From assembly GCA_907163375.1 (NCBI GenBank), contig CAJQUW010001793.1, positions 372,001 through 436,000 on the forward strand: a stretch of 64,000 nucleotides of DNA, in the 5' to 3' direction. Numbering within the stretch: position 1 is the first letter of the stretch; each line of letters starts with the position of its first letter. The notes beneath the pieces are model-generated. The model did not search any database. It saw only the letters and a list, made by a program, of their open reading frames with translations, and was not told where the DNA came from. The DNA is from Prostheceraeus crozeri. Taxonomy: Eukaryota; Platyhelminthes; Polycladida; Euryleptidae. Positions 18,054 through 27,116 of the stretch are shown in pieces. Position numbers and translations under genes: made by a program.

Positions 18054-21000
18054 TTAAACTTCTACGTCACCTGTAGCAGGCAGGCATCTCCTTCTATTTG
18101 AAGGTGAGGGAAGACCTAAACTATAGTGTCCATATGGTAGAGATAGATTTTTATTCAACCAACAGCGCTTACCCTCCCAAAGTGAAAGTCCTCGCTTTCT
18201 AAATGATTTTGTAGTGACTACGTGATTTTTTGAATTTATAATTGTCATTTCCTCATTTGTATCTTTCTCACTGTAGTACACAGTCCTGTAATCATTATGA
18301 TGTAATTTTTTAACTGCAGCTCTCTGCACTCCTTTTGCCCGCTTGATGCTATCACAAGTTGAATCTAGATATTTCATTGAATACATTTTTGATTTTAACA
18401 AGATCATTTCCTCAAGCAACTTTCCCGCACACTCATCCTTAAAACAACCTAATCTGGCTCTGTTTGTTACTGAGTATAGTCGGTGATGACTGTCATAGTT
18501 TGAAGAGTCAAATTTTTCACTAAAATATAGCAGTGCATCCTCCAAGCTGACAGATGGTGAGGTGTACAAACATAGGAAAAAACTATCGGTATCACCTCCA
18601 CAAAGCCGCGTTCTATTTATCTGTGGACATCTTTTCAAATCATTGTAGTATAACTGGTACATTTCCAATTTGCTATAGTCAAGTACCGCCTGACCAACAA
18701 AAATCAATTTATTCAACATTATTGAAGGTTTATACATTTCCATACCAACTAGATCTTCATCAAATATCTTATGCTGTACATAGAGAGGATGATTTGATAA
18801 TTTTCGACATTGTTCCACGCTGTTTACTAATTTGAATTTTCTCCTTCGTCTTACATATTCCATTGTTTTACCATATAAAAAATTATTTTTCAACTTATAA
18901 AATGACTTTTCAAAGTTGGTACTTGATTGAGCTCTCTTTTGTGAATTCATATCAATGTACGTTCTCAACCATGGCTTTTGTGTGAACTTTATACCGTTGT
19001 GAATTTCTGTGATTTTCATACCCATGGATAAATAAAATTTTAATATTGAATAGTGTACAACATAATTTTCCCTATTGAATTGATGAAGCAAGAGTTTTTT
19101 AGTTGAACTGAATTTAGTGTCTGGTCTTATTTTCCTATGTAAATCCTTCATATAAGTTGAGAACATATTTTGCTCTACGGTCTGCATCTCTGGCGCTAAT
19201 GGGAAATCGGCAGTGTCATCATGTATGCTTGCAGGATATTCCAAGTTCAAATCAAAAATATAGCCAATTTCACCATCATCATCGATAGCTTGTATATTTT
19301 CTTCGTTTAGAAAATAGCTTACTTCACTATCATTCAACCATTTAAAATTTGAATGTGGTAGACTCTTACTGAGGGAAGAACCGTAAAGGTTATTGACATC
19401 AATGTAGGATAAGTGACGACTTTCATTTGTATTATTTTGTAATTCCGAAATGCGTGCACGTGCTCTGTGAATGTTCGTAAAAGTCATTCCACCCCTTATT
19501 CCCCTTTCGAAGAGATTATACATACTTTCATCTTGTATGTAGTGTGGAGAATCATTAGATGTCAAATTTAAAGCTGAAGTAAAGCTAAGATGTGGAAGGC
19601 TAACGAAATGGACAGGATCTACTTCATCTTCACTTTGACTTAGTGACCTAAAAACTTCAAAAATATCTGCCAGTAATAATACATCCAGTTTCAAATATGC
19701 AAGCATGTAATCACCAAAATTGTTACAATTGAAAGCAAACCACGCATTACTAGCGTGCTCATATTCTTCATCTGAACAATGTTCACGAGTGAGATCATTA
19801 TAAAATTCACATTGTGGTGGCAGACATTTTTCTGACAATGTATTTAGACTTTTGAAATAACAATAGGGAAACACTCCCTTTTGATAAAGAATATCATCTG
19901 TTAACAGGGGAAATTCATTTCTTAGTTTTTCTACATGTTCATAAACTTGCAATCCTCTTGCTAACTCACTCAATGATGCACTTAAAAATTGATAAGAATC
20001 TAAGAATTTTAACTTGAAGTAGATTGTTTTTCCTTTGTATTCGTTCACAGGGACGCTGGCGGATAGAGTTATATACTTTTCAGCTGTTGCTGCTACTACT
20101 TCCAATTTCCATGACTTCTTCTTTCCAACTGCTTTATAGCAAACGATATGACTATCATAATTCTTAAAATTATGGAAGAAGATGGGTAGTTCCTGCCTAT
20201 TTAGTTTTAATCGAAGATTGCATTTACTGCATATTGTTTGTCTATATCTTCCTGTTAAATGGTCGTGATCTCTTGCTTTTATGCAATCATCACTAAATAC
20301 AGCTTTACATTTATTACAATTTTTTACATTTTTATGTTTTTCTTCTTTATCAGAAGAAAGAGACATTGGTTGCCGGCTTATTGCACGCTGATTATCATAT
20401 AAGTTTTGAGCTATATTTTCTAGGTGATCCAAGAAGTCCATAATACAATTCTCTCCTTTGAAGACATAATATTTGTTTTCAAATCTGGACTGGAGAGCTT
20501 TATGCCAAACATGATAAACACCAACTGCTGCCGGTTTGTGTACTTTATAATCGATGTAGCACTCTATATCTGCATAAACAACTAAAGGAGGACTTAATTG
20601 ATATTCCATGCTACTTGTGCTTACCTCTAGTTGTTTAGGCATTCTTTCTATTTGTGCCTTTCCACGAACACAAAATTGATGATGTCGCTCCAAAGTTGTC
20701 TTATATGTAAACGATTGGGTACATCGATCGCAGAAATGTTTGTATCTTCTATTTATTTTTCTATATAATCTTGATAGTTTTCTGATTCCACAATAGTGTG
20801 CACGTTCATTGTTTATAATTAGTAGTATATTCACAGTTCGTTTACCAATAAAGTTGCTGCTATATCGAACACCTTTTAGTCCTTTTTCGTAAAGGTGAAT
20901 GTTGATTTTAATGTCATTATTTTTCTCAAACTTAGGAATATCTTTAATTGATACGGGTGTAGAGATGTCATTCATATTTAGTTCAGATGTCCATTTACTA

Positions 21001-21953
21001 TATGACTTTATATCATTCCTAGAATATGATACATCATTGTAATGTAGCATTGATAGAACTGAATTTAAGAAACAGTCATTTGCATTTGAATGTACATCAA
21101 TTACAGCCTTCGAATCTTTCAGACTCTTTGGTAGATTAAATACTTCTCCACCAGAAAGTAATGGACTAGTAATAACATTGAGTTCTATATTTAGTATTTC
21201 ATCTATAACCCAATTGCTACCCTTATTTGCAAAAGCTTCAATATGACTTGAGAGACTATTTAAGTTATCTTGGAACCATGTATCATAGTCATAAATATAG
21301 TTTGTGGATGATGAAGTAAAGTGTGCGAGAAACGTTTCATCTTCCTGAGGATTTGATCGCACATAACGAATTTGTGCTACCAGACGACCACGTGGTTGAA
21401 AATTTTCTAGAAGGTTTGACACTAAGTTCTCTAATATAGATCGCATACTTAATAAAAAGGAAGTTATATCTACTGTGTGTGCTGATGGTGTGATGTCGTA
21501 TACACGAGCATGACCGTTGAGCGCGCTTTCGCTGAGACTTACAGTTCCATGATTATTTTGAATATTCATCTCTCTATTTGTATTATGCATATTCATATGC
21601 TGACGGAATTTGCTTACAGAATTATACGTTTTACCACAGCGGGAGCAGCATTGCATAAAGATCAAACTATTATTTGAAGCGCTGATTGGTATATGTCTAG
21701 ACGTTTGTTCAACAGTACTAGATTCAGGTATTTGACTATCATTAGCTGAGATACTTCGAAGATTTGAATTTAAATTACAATTATTTGGTTGCTTATCACG
21801 AACTAGATTGTGTCGCTTTAGATTATCCTGTCGCTTCGTTTCATATGGACACTTCCTACACTGATAAGTTTTTCCCAACTTACAAAACTTTTCATGACGT
21901 TGCAAATTGCCATTAAGAGTAAACGTTCTTCCACATTTAGAACAGACAACCAT
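18054..21953 (-). CDS. Protein-primed DNA polymerase B (POLB)
   Basis: 1299 residues, open throughout. N-terminus: three C2H2-type zinc fingers (about residues 4-24, 31-48, 103-123), a region with NDCFLNSVLSMLHY and AHYCGI like the thiol-peptidase-like segment of other Polinton polymerases, then a fourth finger. 3'-5' exonuclease motifs: YADIEC (about 459), FHNFKNYDSH (about 596), YLKLDVLLLAD (about 757). A Cys-rich endonuclease-VII-like insert sits near 545-580 (KARDHDHLTGRYR). Polymerase motifs: A YIDVNNLYG (about 853), B KLKNNFLYGKTM (about 1024), C GGDTDSFF (about 1123), KxY KSKMYSMKY (about 1188). It replicates the element from protein-primed ends. All catalytic motifs look present. Confidence 0.95.
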   Translation of the reverse strand: MVVCSKCGRTFTLNGNLQRHEKFCKLGKTYQCRKCPYETKRQDNLKRHNLVRDKQPNNCNLNSNLRSISANDSQIPESSTVEQTSRHIPISASNNSLIFMQCCSRCGKTYNSVSKFRQHMNMHNTNREMNIQNNHGTVSLSESALNGHARVYDITPSAHTVDITSFLLSMRSILENLVSNLLENFQPRGRLVAQIRYVRSNPQEDETFLAHFTSSSTNYIYDYDTWFQDNLNSLSSHIEAFANKGSNWVIDEILNIELNVITSPLLSGGEVFNLPKSLKDSKAVIDVHSNANDCFLNSVLSMLHYNDVSYSRNDIKSYSKWTSELNMNDISTPVSIKDIPKFEKNNDIKINIHLYEKGLKGVRYSSNFIGKRTVNILLIINNERAHYCGIRKLSRLYRKINRRYKHFCDRCTQSFTYKTTLERHHQFCVRGKAQIERMPKQLEVSTSSMEYQLSPPLVVYADIECYIDYKVHKPAAVGVYHVWHKALQSRFENKYYVFKGENCIMDFLDHLENIAQNLYDNQRAISRQPMSLSSDKEEKHKNVKNCNKCKAVFSDDCIKARDHDHLTGRYRQTICSKCNLRLKLNRQELPIFFHNFKNYDSHIVCYKAVGKKKSWKLEVVAATAEKYITLSASVPVNEYKGKTIYFKLKFLDSYQFLSASLSELARGLQVYEHVEKLRNEFPLLTDDILYQKGVFPYCYFKSLNTLSEKCLPPQCEFYNDLTREHCSDEEYEHASNAWFAFNCNNFGDYMLAYLKLDVLLLADIFEVFRSLSQSEDEVDPVHFVSLPHLSFTSALNLTSNDSPHYIQDESMYNLFERGIRGGMTFTNIHRARARISELQNNTNESRHLSYIDVNNLYGSSLSKSLPHSNFKWLNDSEVSYFLNEENIQAIDDDGEIGYIFDLNLEYPASIHDDTADFPLAPEMQTVEQNMFSTYMKDLHRKIRPDTKFSSTKKLLLHQFNRENYVVHYSILKFYLSMGMKITEIHNGIKFTQKPWLRTYIDMNSQKRAQSSTNFEKSFYKLKNNFLYGKTMEYVRRRRKFKLVNSVEQCRKLSNHPLYVQHKIFDEDLVGMEMYKPSIMLNKLIFVGQAVLDYSKLEMYQLYYNDLKRCPQINRTRLCGGDTDSFFLCLYTSPSVSLEDALLYFSEKFDSSNYDSHHRLYSVTNRARLGCFKDECAGKLLEEMILLKSKMYSMKYLDSTCDSIKRAKGVQRAAVKKLHHNDYRTVYYSEKDTNEEMTIINSKNHVVTTKSFRKRGLSLWEGKRCWLNKNLSLPYGHYSLGLPSPSNRRRCLPATGDVEV

Positions 21954-21990
21954 GTTTATTAAACTGGTGAGGATTGTAATTTTTGCAGAC

Positions 21991-22038
21991 TATATATATT
22001 TTCATCGTCCTATGACGTCACAACTATTACTAGCCAAT
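21991..22038 (-). promoter_or_regulatory. POLB promoter: TATA, CRE and CCAAT boxes
   Basis: Upstream of the polymerase ATG (21953, minus) are a TATATATATA tract at 21991-22000, a perfect cAMP-response palindrome TGACGTCA at 22013-22020, and ATTGG in the gene sense (CCAAT on plus, 22034-22038). A full bZIP palindrome so close to a TATA box is unlikely by chance. Confidence 0.55.
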
Positions 22039-22133
22039 GATATTTGTTCCAATCTATGATGAAATAAGAAGACAGGACTTGTAACAATTTCTTTTTCCAT
22101 TTAAAGTCAAAACAAAAAGTAAAAGTAAAAAGT

Positions 22134-22403
22134 TTACATTTTCTGACACTTGACCCTGTCGCTGTGCGACAGTTTGACATGGTGGCACTGCTCACAGCAG
22201 TCAGCCGTGTCCTCCATGCGAGACAGCCTCACTCTTGTGATGTCCCCATCACGAAACACCAAATGCATAAGCGTCTCACGCTCGAACTGACGACTACCTC
22301 TGGCTACAGAGGACAATAGTAGGTTTGACTGTGTTAAATTTCTAACGGACACAATCAAACCCCTGTTCTCCTCCCTGAGCTTACTTTCTCTCTCCTCAGC
22401 CAT
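22134..22403 (-). CDS. Coiled-coil segment with a Cys/His pair, about 89 aa
   Basis: From the first ATG: MAEERESKLREENRGLIVSV is strongly charged and heptad-like, so probably a coiled coil. It is followed by RETLMHLVFRDGDITRVRLS and a CCEQCHHVKLSHSDRVKC end that could bind zinc. Not recognised. It follows the spliced gene immediately in the same direction. Whether it is a separate small gene or belongs to that gene is not resolved here. Confidence 0.4.
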   Translation of the reverse strand: MAEERESKLREENRGLIVSVRNLTQSNLLLSSVARGSRQFERETLMHLVFRDGDITRVRLSRMEDTADCCEQCHHVKLSHSDRVKCQKM

Positions 22404-22438
22404 CCTCAGACGTTGCTGGCACAGTTTCAACTTCTCCT

Positions 22439-24002
22439 CTAGCCGCTCATCATTCTCGGGGACGTGTCATCTAGGTCGACATTATATTGTAAAGGAGCAG
22501 GAACAGAGACTGGAGCAGGAACAGGGATCGGAGCAGGAGCAGGAACGGGAGCAGTAACAGGGACTGTAGCAGGATCAGGAAAGGGGACCGGAGTAGGAGC
22601 AGGAGTTCGATATTGAAGGATCGGTGTAGGGGGCAGCCGAACGCTGCAATTTGGCGACGCACGGATCCGGGAGAATGATATTTCTTGTGATGCGAAATCA
22701 CACATATCCTGAAATGAGAAGAAATAATTGTTTACTATCTATATGTCCTTATAATGAGGATAGAGCACTACAGTTCTAACAAAATTGTGAAAATCGTACC
22801 TCAGGAGTCATCGGTGAAAAAGTGTCCTGAATCGAATTATTTTGAAAATAGATATCACTGTTATAATTTTAGAACAGAATTTATCAAGAGAAATCATGAG
22901 ATTTAGTTATGAATTATTAAATTCGGTACTTACAAGGGAATGCCTTGCTTCATCCTCATCAGAAGATGTGGGCGACGAGGTGGTCGATGTTGAAGAGGAC
23001 GAGGTGGTCGATGTTGAAGATTCGCTACTCTCGTCTGAATCCTCCCTCTCATCGGATGAGGACTCCCGTATCGTATAGGGACGCTCCTCATTATCCTCAA
23101 CGGAAGTTGTAGTCGCAGGTGTTGAGGCGACGCTATTAACCCTGGTCTTTTTCAGGGATAAGGATCTCATTACCTGAAACGGTAGAAAAAGATAGAAGAA
23201 TAATTGAGTAAATGGATTATGTATGATACAGTAAGAAGTGGTGAGAGGAGCTTATAATAACGACTATAACAGCTGTACTGACGGGACGTGGGCTACTTGT
23301 TTCTTCTACCGCACTCATCTTCGGTACCGGTGGCAGAATTTTAAACAGCTGTAAAGAGAAATAACATATTATTTTACATCAAAGGTGATTAATTTTTATC
23401 AACATGACTTACATTTCTCACTTGAGGTAACTTTTTGACAATCTTTGTCTTTTTCTTCGCTTGAGACCTCGGACACTGAAATGTTTTAAAAATTGAATTT
23501 ACTTCATACATAGCGAAACAAATGTTCTCAACATTATTCATTTTTTATTTTAAATTTAGTATGTGCAGTTATCAGTACTCACCTCTAAATCACTGGATGA
23601 AGAGTCACTGTCCAGGAATTCTCTTGATTTGAATTTTCTTTTTGTGGGGGGTTTTGAGGGTTCGGCGCATTGACTTAGAACTCCTTCTGCAGCCCTATCC
23701 TCCTTCGCGAACAGTCTAGCCAATTTGTTTCTTTCAGCTTTCGATGTCAGGTTAACTCCACCCCTGCCATTCTCCTGCGCACAGGATGCATGCCGGATGA
23801 TGAAGGCTTTAGACTTTTCATCATTGCCCATTTCTGTGCTTCGCACGTAGGCTCTGCAGGTGAGGCAGTATACATAAGTGCAGCCCTCCTTGAATTTACA
23901 GTCTTTATGACCACTCTTGTTGGCATGACGCACCGGTTGTTTGCAAGTTTCACAGTAGTGGAAAATTAATCGTTGGCGTGCAATGCTTGCTTGACGAACC
24001 AT
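22439..24002 (-). CDS. Multi-exon spliced accessory gene of unknown function
   Basis: Span of about six exon-like blocks separated by about five short AT-rich gaps (roughly 64-109 bp). The gaps are bounded by GT...AG on the minus strand, with pyrimidine-rich TTTCAG or TTTACAG acceptors and mostly GTAAGT/GTGAGT donors. All blocks are multiples of three, and one is only 27 bp. The first block (from 24002) is Cys/His-rich (HYCETCKQPVRHANKSGHKD, CTYVYCLTCRAYVRS), suggesting zinc binding. Then come KRKFKSR and a Ser/Asp run, a Ser/Thr-rich acidic block, and a Pro/Val/Ala repeat block (about 22500-22620). Most Polinton genes are intronless, so a gene captured from a host is plausible. Function unknown. 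Confidence 0.5.
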
Positions 24003-24149
24003 TTCTGTAAGTCATGGAAAACGAAAAAGGGTATGAAGGTCAAAGGTCAAGTTCATGTGGAAGTTTATGCATTATGGTCATTTCGAGTGATCAAACTTAA
24101 ACTTTGAAAATTTTCAAAAACTTGAAAACTTAGTTATTTTTGAGAAAAA

Positions 24150-24495
24150 ACTTAGAATTTTTCCAGTTGCATACACCTGCATACAACAAGGATTTTTTCA
24201 TTGAATAGGTACATATGTTATATCATTCGAAAGCTCTTTTCATTCTGATTCCAATGATGTATTGTATGCAATATGTATGACACCATCCGAAGCTGCTATA
24301 GCCCTTTGAAAGATAGGTAGAATTTAGTTGAGAAACTTAGAAATTGAAATCATAAATTTTTCTTCCTGCATACACTTGCATACAACAGGGATTTCTTCAT
24401 CGAATGGGTACATACCTTGTATCATTAGAAAGGTCTTTTCATTCTCTAGCTAATGATGTATTGTATGCAATATGTATGATATCATCCTAAGGTGA
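24150..24495. repeat. Diverged tandem duplication in a non-coding Polinton interval
   Basis: Two units of about 150-190 bp (roughly 24150-24298 and 24335-24495) share GCATACAC(C/T)TGCATACAAC, GGTACATA, TCTTTTCATTCT and GATGTATTGTATGCAATATG in the same order. The second of these phrases contains a near-palindrome, TTGTATGCAATA. No gene lies between about 24003 and 24798, so this may be regulatory or a remnant of an earlier insertion. Confidence 0.7.
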
Positions 24496-24798
24496 AAAAA
24501 TGCATTCAAAAACACTGTAAATCTATTCAAACTTTTATCCAATTTGACTATCATTTGAATTACACATTAATATTCATTTCAAATTTGTTCTAGTATGTTC
24601 GGTGCTGTTTCAAAGTCTCAAACAAGTGATTTGAAATATATATCTTTGAAATATTAAACTTAGAAATACTTATAGGTAGCTATTTCAGAGATGAATATAT
24701 CTATCCCCAGTTCCCATTCAAATCCTATCAGAAATTCGATTTGTGAAATTATAAAAACAAGATTGTTCATTTATGTAAGTGTTATTAAAGATAAAAAA

Positions 24799-25200
24799 TT
24801 ACATATTGTCAATATTGGGGAAAGGAATCAGTCTCTTCAGGTCAACTCGAACACATACTCTTGTCTTTTTGGGGGCACCAGGGCAGCGGCGAGGCGTGGC
24901 TGGATCCATTATGCTGAACTCCAGCGCAGTTGTTAAATTCTTTTCTTCAGGGTCTAATCGCACACATATCCGCTTCATGTTTGTTTTTCGTGGAGCATTT
25001 CGAACCTGACTTCCACTACGTGTCTTGACTGTTATAACAGCTTCCACCGGTGTTTCGATGACACTCCTCTGTAGTACCGAACTTTCATCTTCTGATGATA
25101 TTGGATCAAGAGTTACAGGTCCTCTTACGAACACTCTGGGTTCGCATGGCGATTCCGTCCTTTCAACAGAAGAAGTGGGAGGTGCTGTGATACGTTCCAT
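24799..25200 (-). CDS. Small basic protein with a repeated (K)xxRxCVRxDxxx motif, 133 aa
   Basis: Start at the ATG at 25200, with TATATAAG at 25300-25293 and ATTGG (CCAAT on plus, 25328-25332) upstream. The N-terminal half is Ser/Pro/Glu-rich (ITAPPTSSVERTESPCEPR, LDPISSEDESSVLQR). The second half has two copies of a short motif, MKRICVRLDPEEKN and KTRVCVRVDLKRLI, about 35 residues apart. Not recognised. Because it has its own promoter near the right end, it may be an early regulator (inference). Confidence 0.5.
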   Translation of the reverse strand: MERITAPPTSSVERTESPCEPRVFVRGPVTLDPISSEDESSVLQRSVIETPVEAVITVKTRSGSQVRNAPRKTNMKRICVRLDPEEKNLTTALEFSIMDPATPRRCPGAPKKTRVCVRVDLKRLIPFPNIDNM

Positions 25201-25289
25201 TTTCAATGTGATTAGAATAATATAGATAAGATAGCTGATAATATGGTACTTGAGTATTAGAACCTTTGATGAGAATTGGTACACAGCTA

Positions 25290-25332
25290 GGACTTATATA
25301 CTTTTTAAACAAAGGAATTCCCAACAGCCAAT
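25290..25332 (-). promoter_or_regulatory. Promoter: TATA plus CCAAT for the right-end minus gene
   Basis: TATATAAG on the minus strand at 25300-25293 and ATTGG on the minus strand at 25332-25328, about 95-130 bp before the ATG at 25200. Same module as at 8162-8194. Confidence 0.5.
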
Positions 25333-25365
25333 CAGAGAGGTTCCGATTTTCCCTAAAGGGATGTA

Positions 25366-26254
25366 CAGTGGACTCTCGATATAAAAATCACATCGGGAAA
25401 TCATGTTTTGATTCTTATAACGAGATTATTCTTATTACGAGAGTCATTACTTTATGAGCACTCATGCCTTTTATTTGTAGTAATGATGATATACGCTTCC
25501 TTATTAGTAATCAATATAGATAAATGCTTACGCAACTATTAAATAGGATGTTTCTGTGTGGCTCCTATTACCCTAATTATATTTACATACTTAAAGAAAA
25601 CAAGAAGACAAGAGAAACATTCTTTTTCAGTTCAGCTTCAAATTCGTCTAAAAACGTCTGATAGGCTATCTTGCTTTGGTAAAGTTGCCATTGGTTCGTT
25701 TTAGGATTTCTTCTTCTATTCGTCTATTCCTCTGTTTCTTCTTCCCTTAGGATATCTTCCTAAGGGCTGGGATGGCATACAATCATCTACAACGCGTGTC
25801 ATGGATTCTGATGATGCACATTGTCAATTCTAATCGATGGGTATAGTAGGATAACGGAATTGGTGAGGATTTCAGTGGATTTCATCTTCTCAAGGTTAAT
25901 CGTGGTATCATGACGCTTTATCTGACTTCCATTGGCAAATACAATCAATATAAAGTAGGATTACGCCATTGGTGAGTATTTCAGCCAATGACAGTTTAAG
26001 TGTCATTCACTGATTCTTATAAAGAAAGTGTGTCCTTATTTATTCTTATAACGAGTGCAAAATACGTAGTATTTCATACTAATTTGTTGAATGATTATTT
26101 AAACATTGATTCGTATAACGAAAGTGACATGATAATTATTCTTATAACGAGCAGAAAACTTGTAACGTTGTATAGAAATGCTTCGGGAAAATGGATTTGA
26201 TTCTAATAACGAGTGATTCTTATAACGAGTGATTCTTAAAACGAGAGTTCACTG
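25366..26254. mobile_element. Pogo/Tigger-type MITE nested in the Polinton
   Basis: 889 bp flanked by TA at 25364-25365 and 26255-26256. The left end CAGTGGACTCTCGATATAA pairs with the right end, which reads CAGTGAACTCTCGTTTTAA on the minus strand. Internal copies of TTCTTATAACGAG are clustered near both ends. A CAGT terminus, a CTCG(N)TATAA(C)GA motif and a TA target match pogo/Tigger relatives, such as the larger element at 52945-54806. There is no transposase inside. It sits between two divergent Polinton genes and pushes their promoters apart. Confidence 0.75.
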
Positions 26255-26338
26255 TATAAGGATGACATTGTTCCAATTAAGCAAGTTCTAATCCTCGTGA
26301 CTTGAGTAGACATTAAGAATCTATTACGAATCTATTTC

Positions 26339-26632
26339 ATGATGAGTACCCAGAAACAACTGTTCTGTTACCACAATGAAACTCAAGTAAATATTGGTGG
26401 AGCGTTGGATACGAAGGTTAATTTGTGCTGCGGATGCAAGGTGGAACTCTGGAAGACTTTAACAGTGACAGCCCTCCAAAGGAGAAAAGGACTGCCAGCG
26501 AAGTGTCCTATACATGAGTGTGAACACGAGTTCACAAACAACGCAACATTCCTCGAATGGGCTGAGGACTTCATGAAGTTAACGGAGTCCCTCGAGGGAC
26601 GTGACTTACCTTCTTTCATTTTTTATGGTTAA
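26339..26632 (+). CDS. Small Cys-rich protein near the right end, 97 aa
   Basis: Contains NLCCGCKVELWKTL and, about 22 residues on, LPAKCPIHECEHEF, a plausible zinc-ribbon layout (CxxC or CCxC...CxxxxC plus His). The acidic C-terminus reads FLEWAEDFMKLTESLEG. Not recognised. An alternative in-frame ATG lies at 26342. It is divergent from the 24799-25200 gene and now has the nested MITE immediately upstream, so its original promoter may be displaced. Confidence 0.5.
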   Translation: MMSTQKQLFCYHNETQVNIGGALDTKVNLCCGCKVELWKTLTVTALQRRKGLPAKCPIHECEHEFTNNATFLEWAEDFMKLTESLEGRDLPSFIFYG

Positions 26633-26741
26633 TTACACTTACATTGTAAACCTCTTGTTTTCATTTCGCAAATTCTGTAAATGGGATTCTGATTAGCAAA
26701 TAATAGAACATTCATAACATAATTTCTGATCTGTAAACGCA

Positions 26742-27110
26742 TTATGAAAATAAAAATTGTCATCATAGTCACAATGGCCACAATTGTCGCATTTGAGCAA
26801 GTAGTCTCAAAACAAACACCTGTTTAAGTACCGAAATAGATGTTCGCATCCCTATTCTAATTCACATACTCTAATTCAATTTCGGAACAAGCCGTTCCGA
26901 TCCCAACACACAAATAAGTGTACCGAATCATTAAGTATGATCTCAATTCGCCTATCAATCGGAACGCGGTTCCTATTTACATGTTCCTATCCATGTTCGC
27001 ATCCATTGGCAATTCGGAACATGTTCCTATCCATGTTCGCATTCGCAATTCGGAACATGTTCCTATCCATGTTCGTATCCACTAACAGTGCGCCCGCAAA
27101 TCTAACTACT
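26742..27110 (-). repeat. Polinton right terminal inverted repeat
   Basis: About 369 bp, reverse complement of the left repeat, with roughly one substitution and one small indel between them. It carries the same palindromic GGAAC/GTTCC motif array. It ends ...CTAACTACT at 27110, directly before the target duplication. Confidence 0.95.
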
Positions 27111-27116
27111 GCAACT
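27111..27116. repeat. Polinton target-site duplication, right (GCAACT)
   Basis: Exact copy of 7224-7229, directly abutting the right terminus. Confidence 0.93.

Larger units (their letters stand above)
7230..27110 (+). mobile_element. Polinton/Maverick element, 19.9 kb, recent, partly decayed
   Basis: The terminal inverted repeats start AGTAGTTAGATTTGCG at both ends, and the element has a perfect 6-bp target duplication. It carries the full Polinton core set: protein-primed polymerase B, retroviral-type integrase, packaging ATPase, adenain-like protease, major capsid protein, minor-capsid-like protein and basic core protein. The 19,881-bp length is normal for the family. The two ends differ by about one substitution and one small indel over roughly 370 bp, so the insertion is young. 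About three or four of the roughly nineteen genes are not open throughout, so the copy is broken. It is inserted in a LINE relic and contains a nested pogo-type MITE. Polintons are virus-like; this copy is described as a fossil. Confidence 0.97.

Noticed and set aside
22907-23078. Plus-strand acidic frame with DVEDEVVDVEDS-type repeats
   Set aside because: It is the antisense of the Ser/Thr/Asp-rich block of the minus-strand spliced gene. The minus-strand reading is backed by splice signals.
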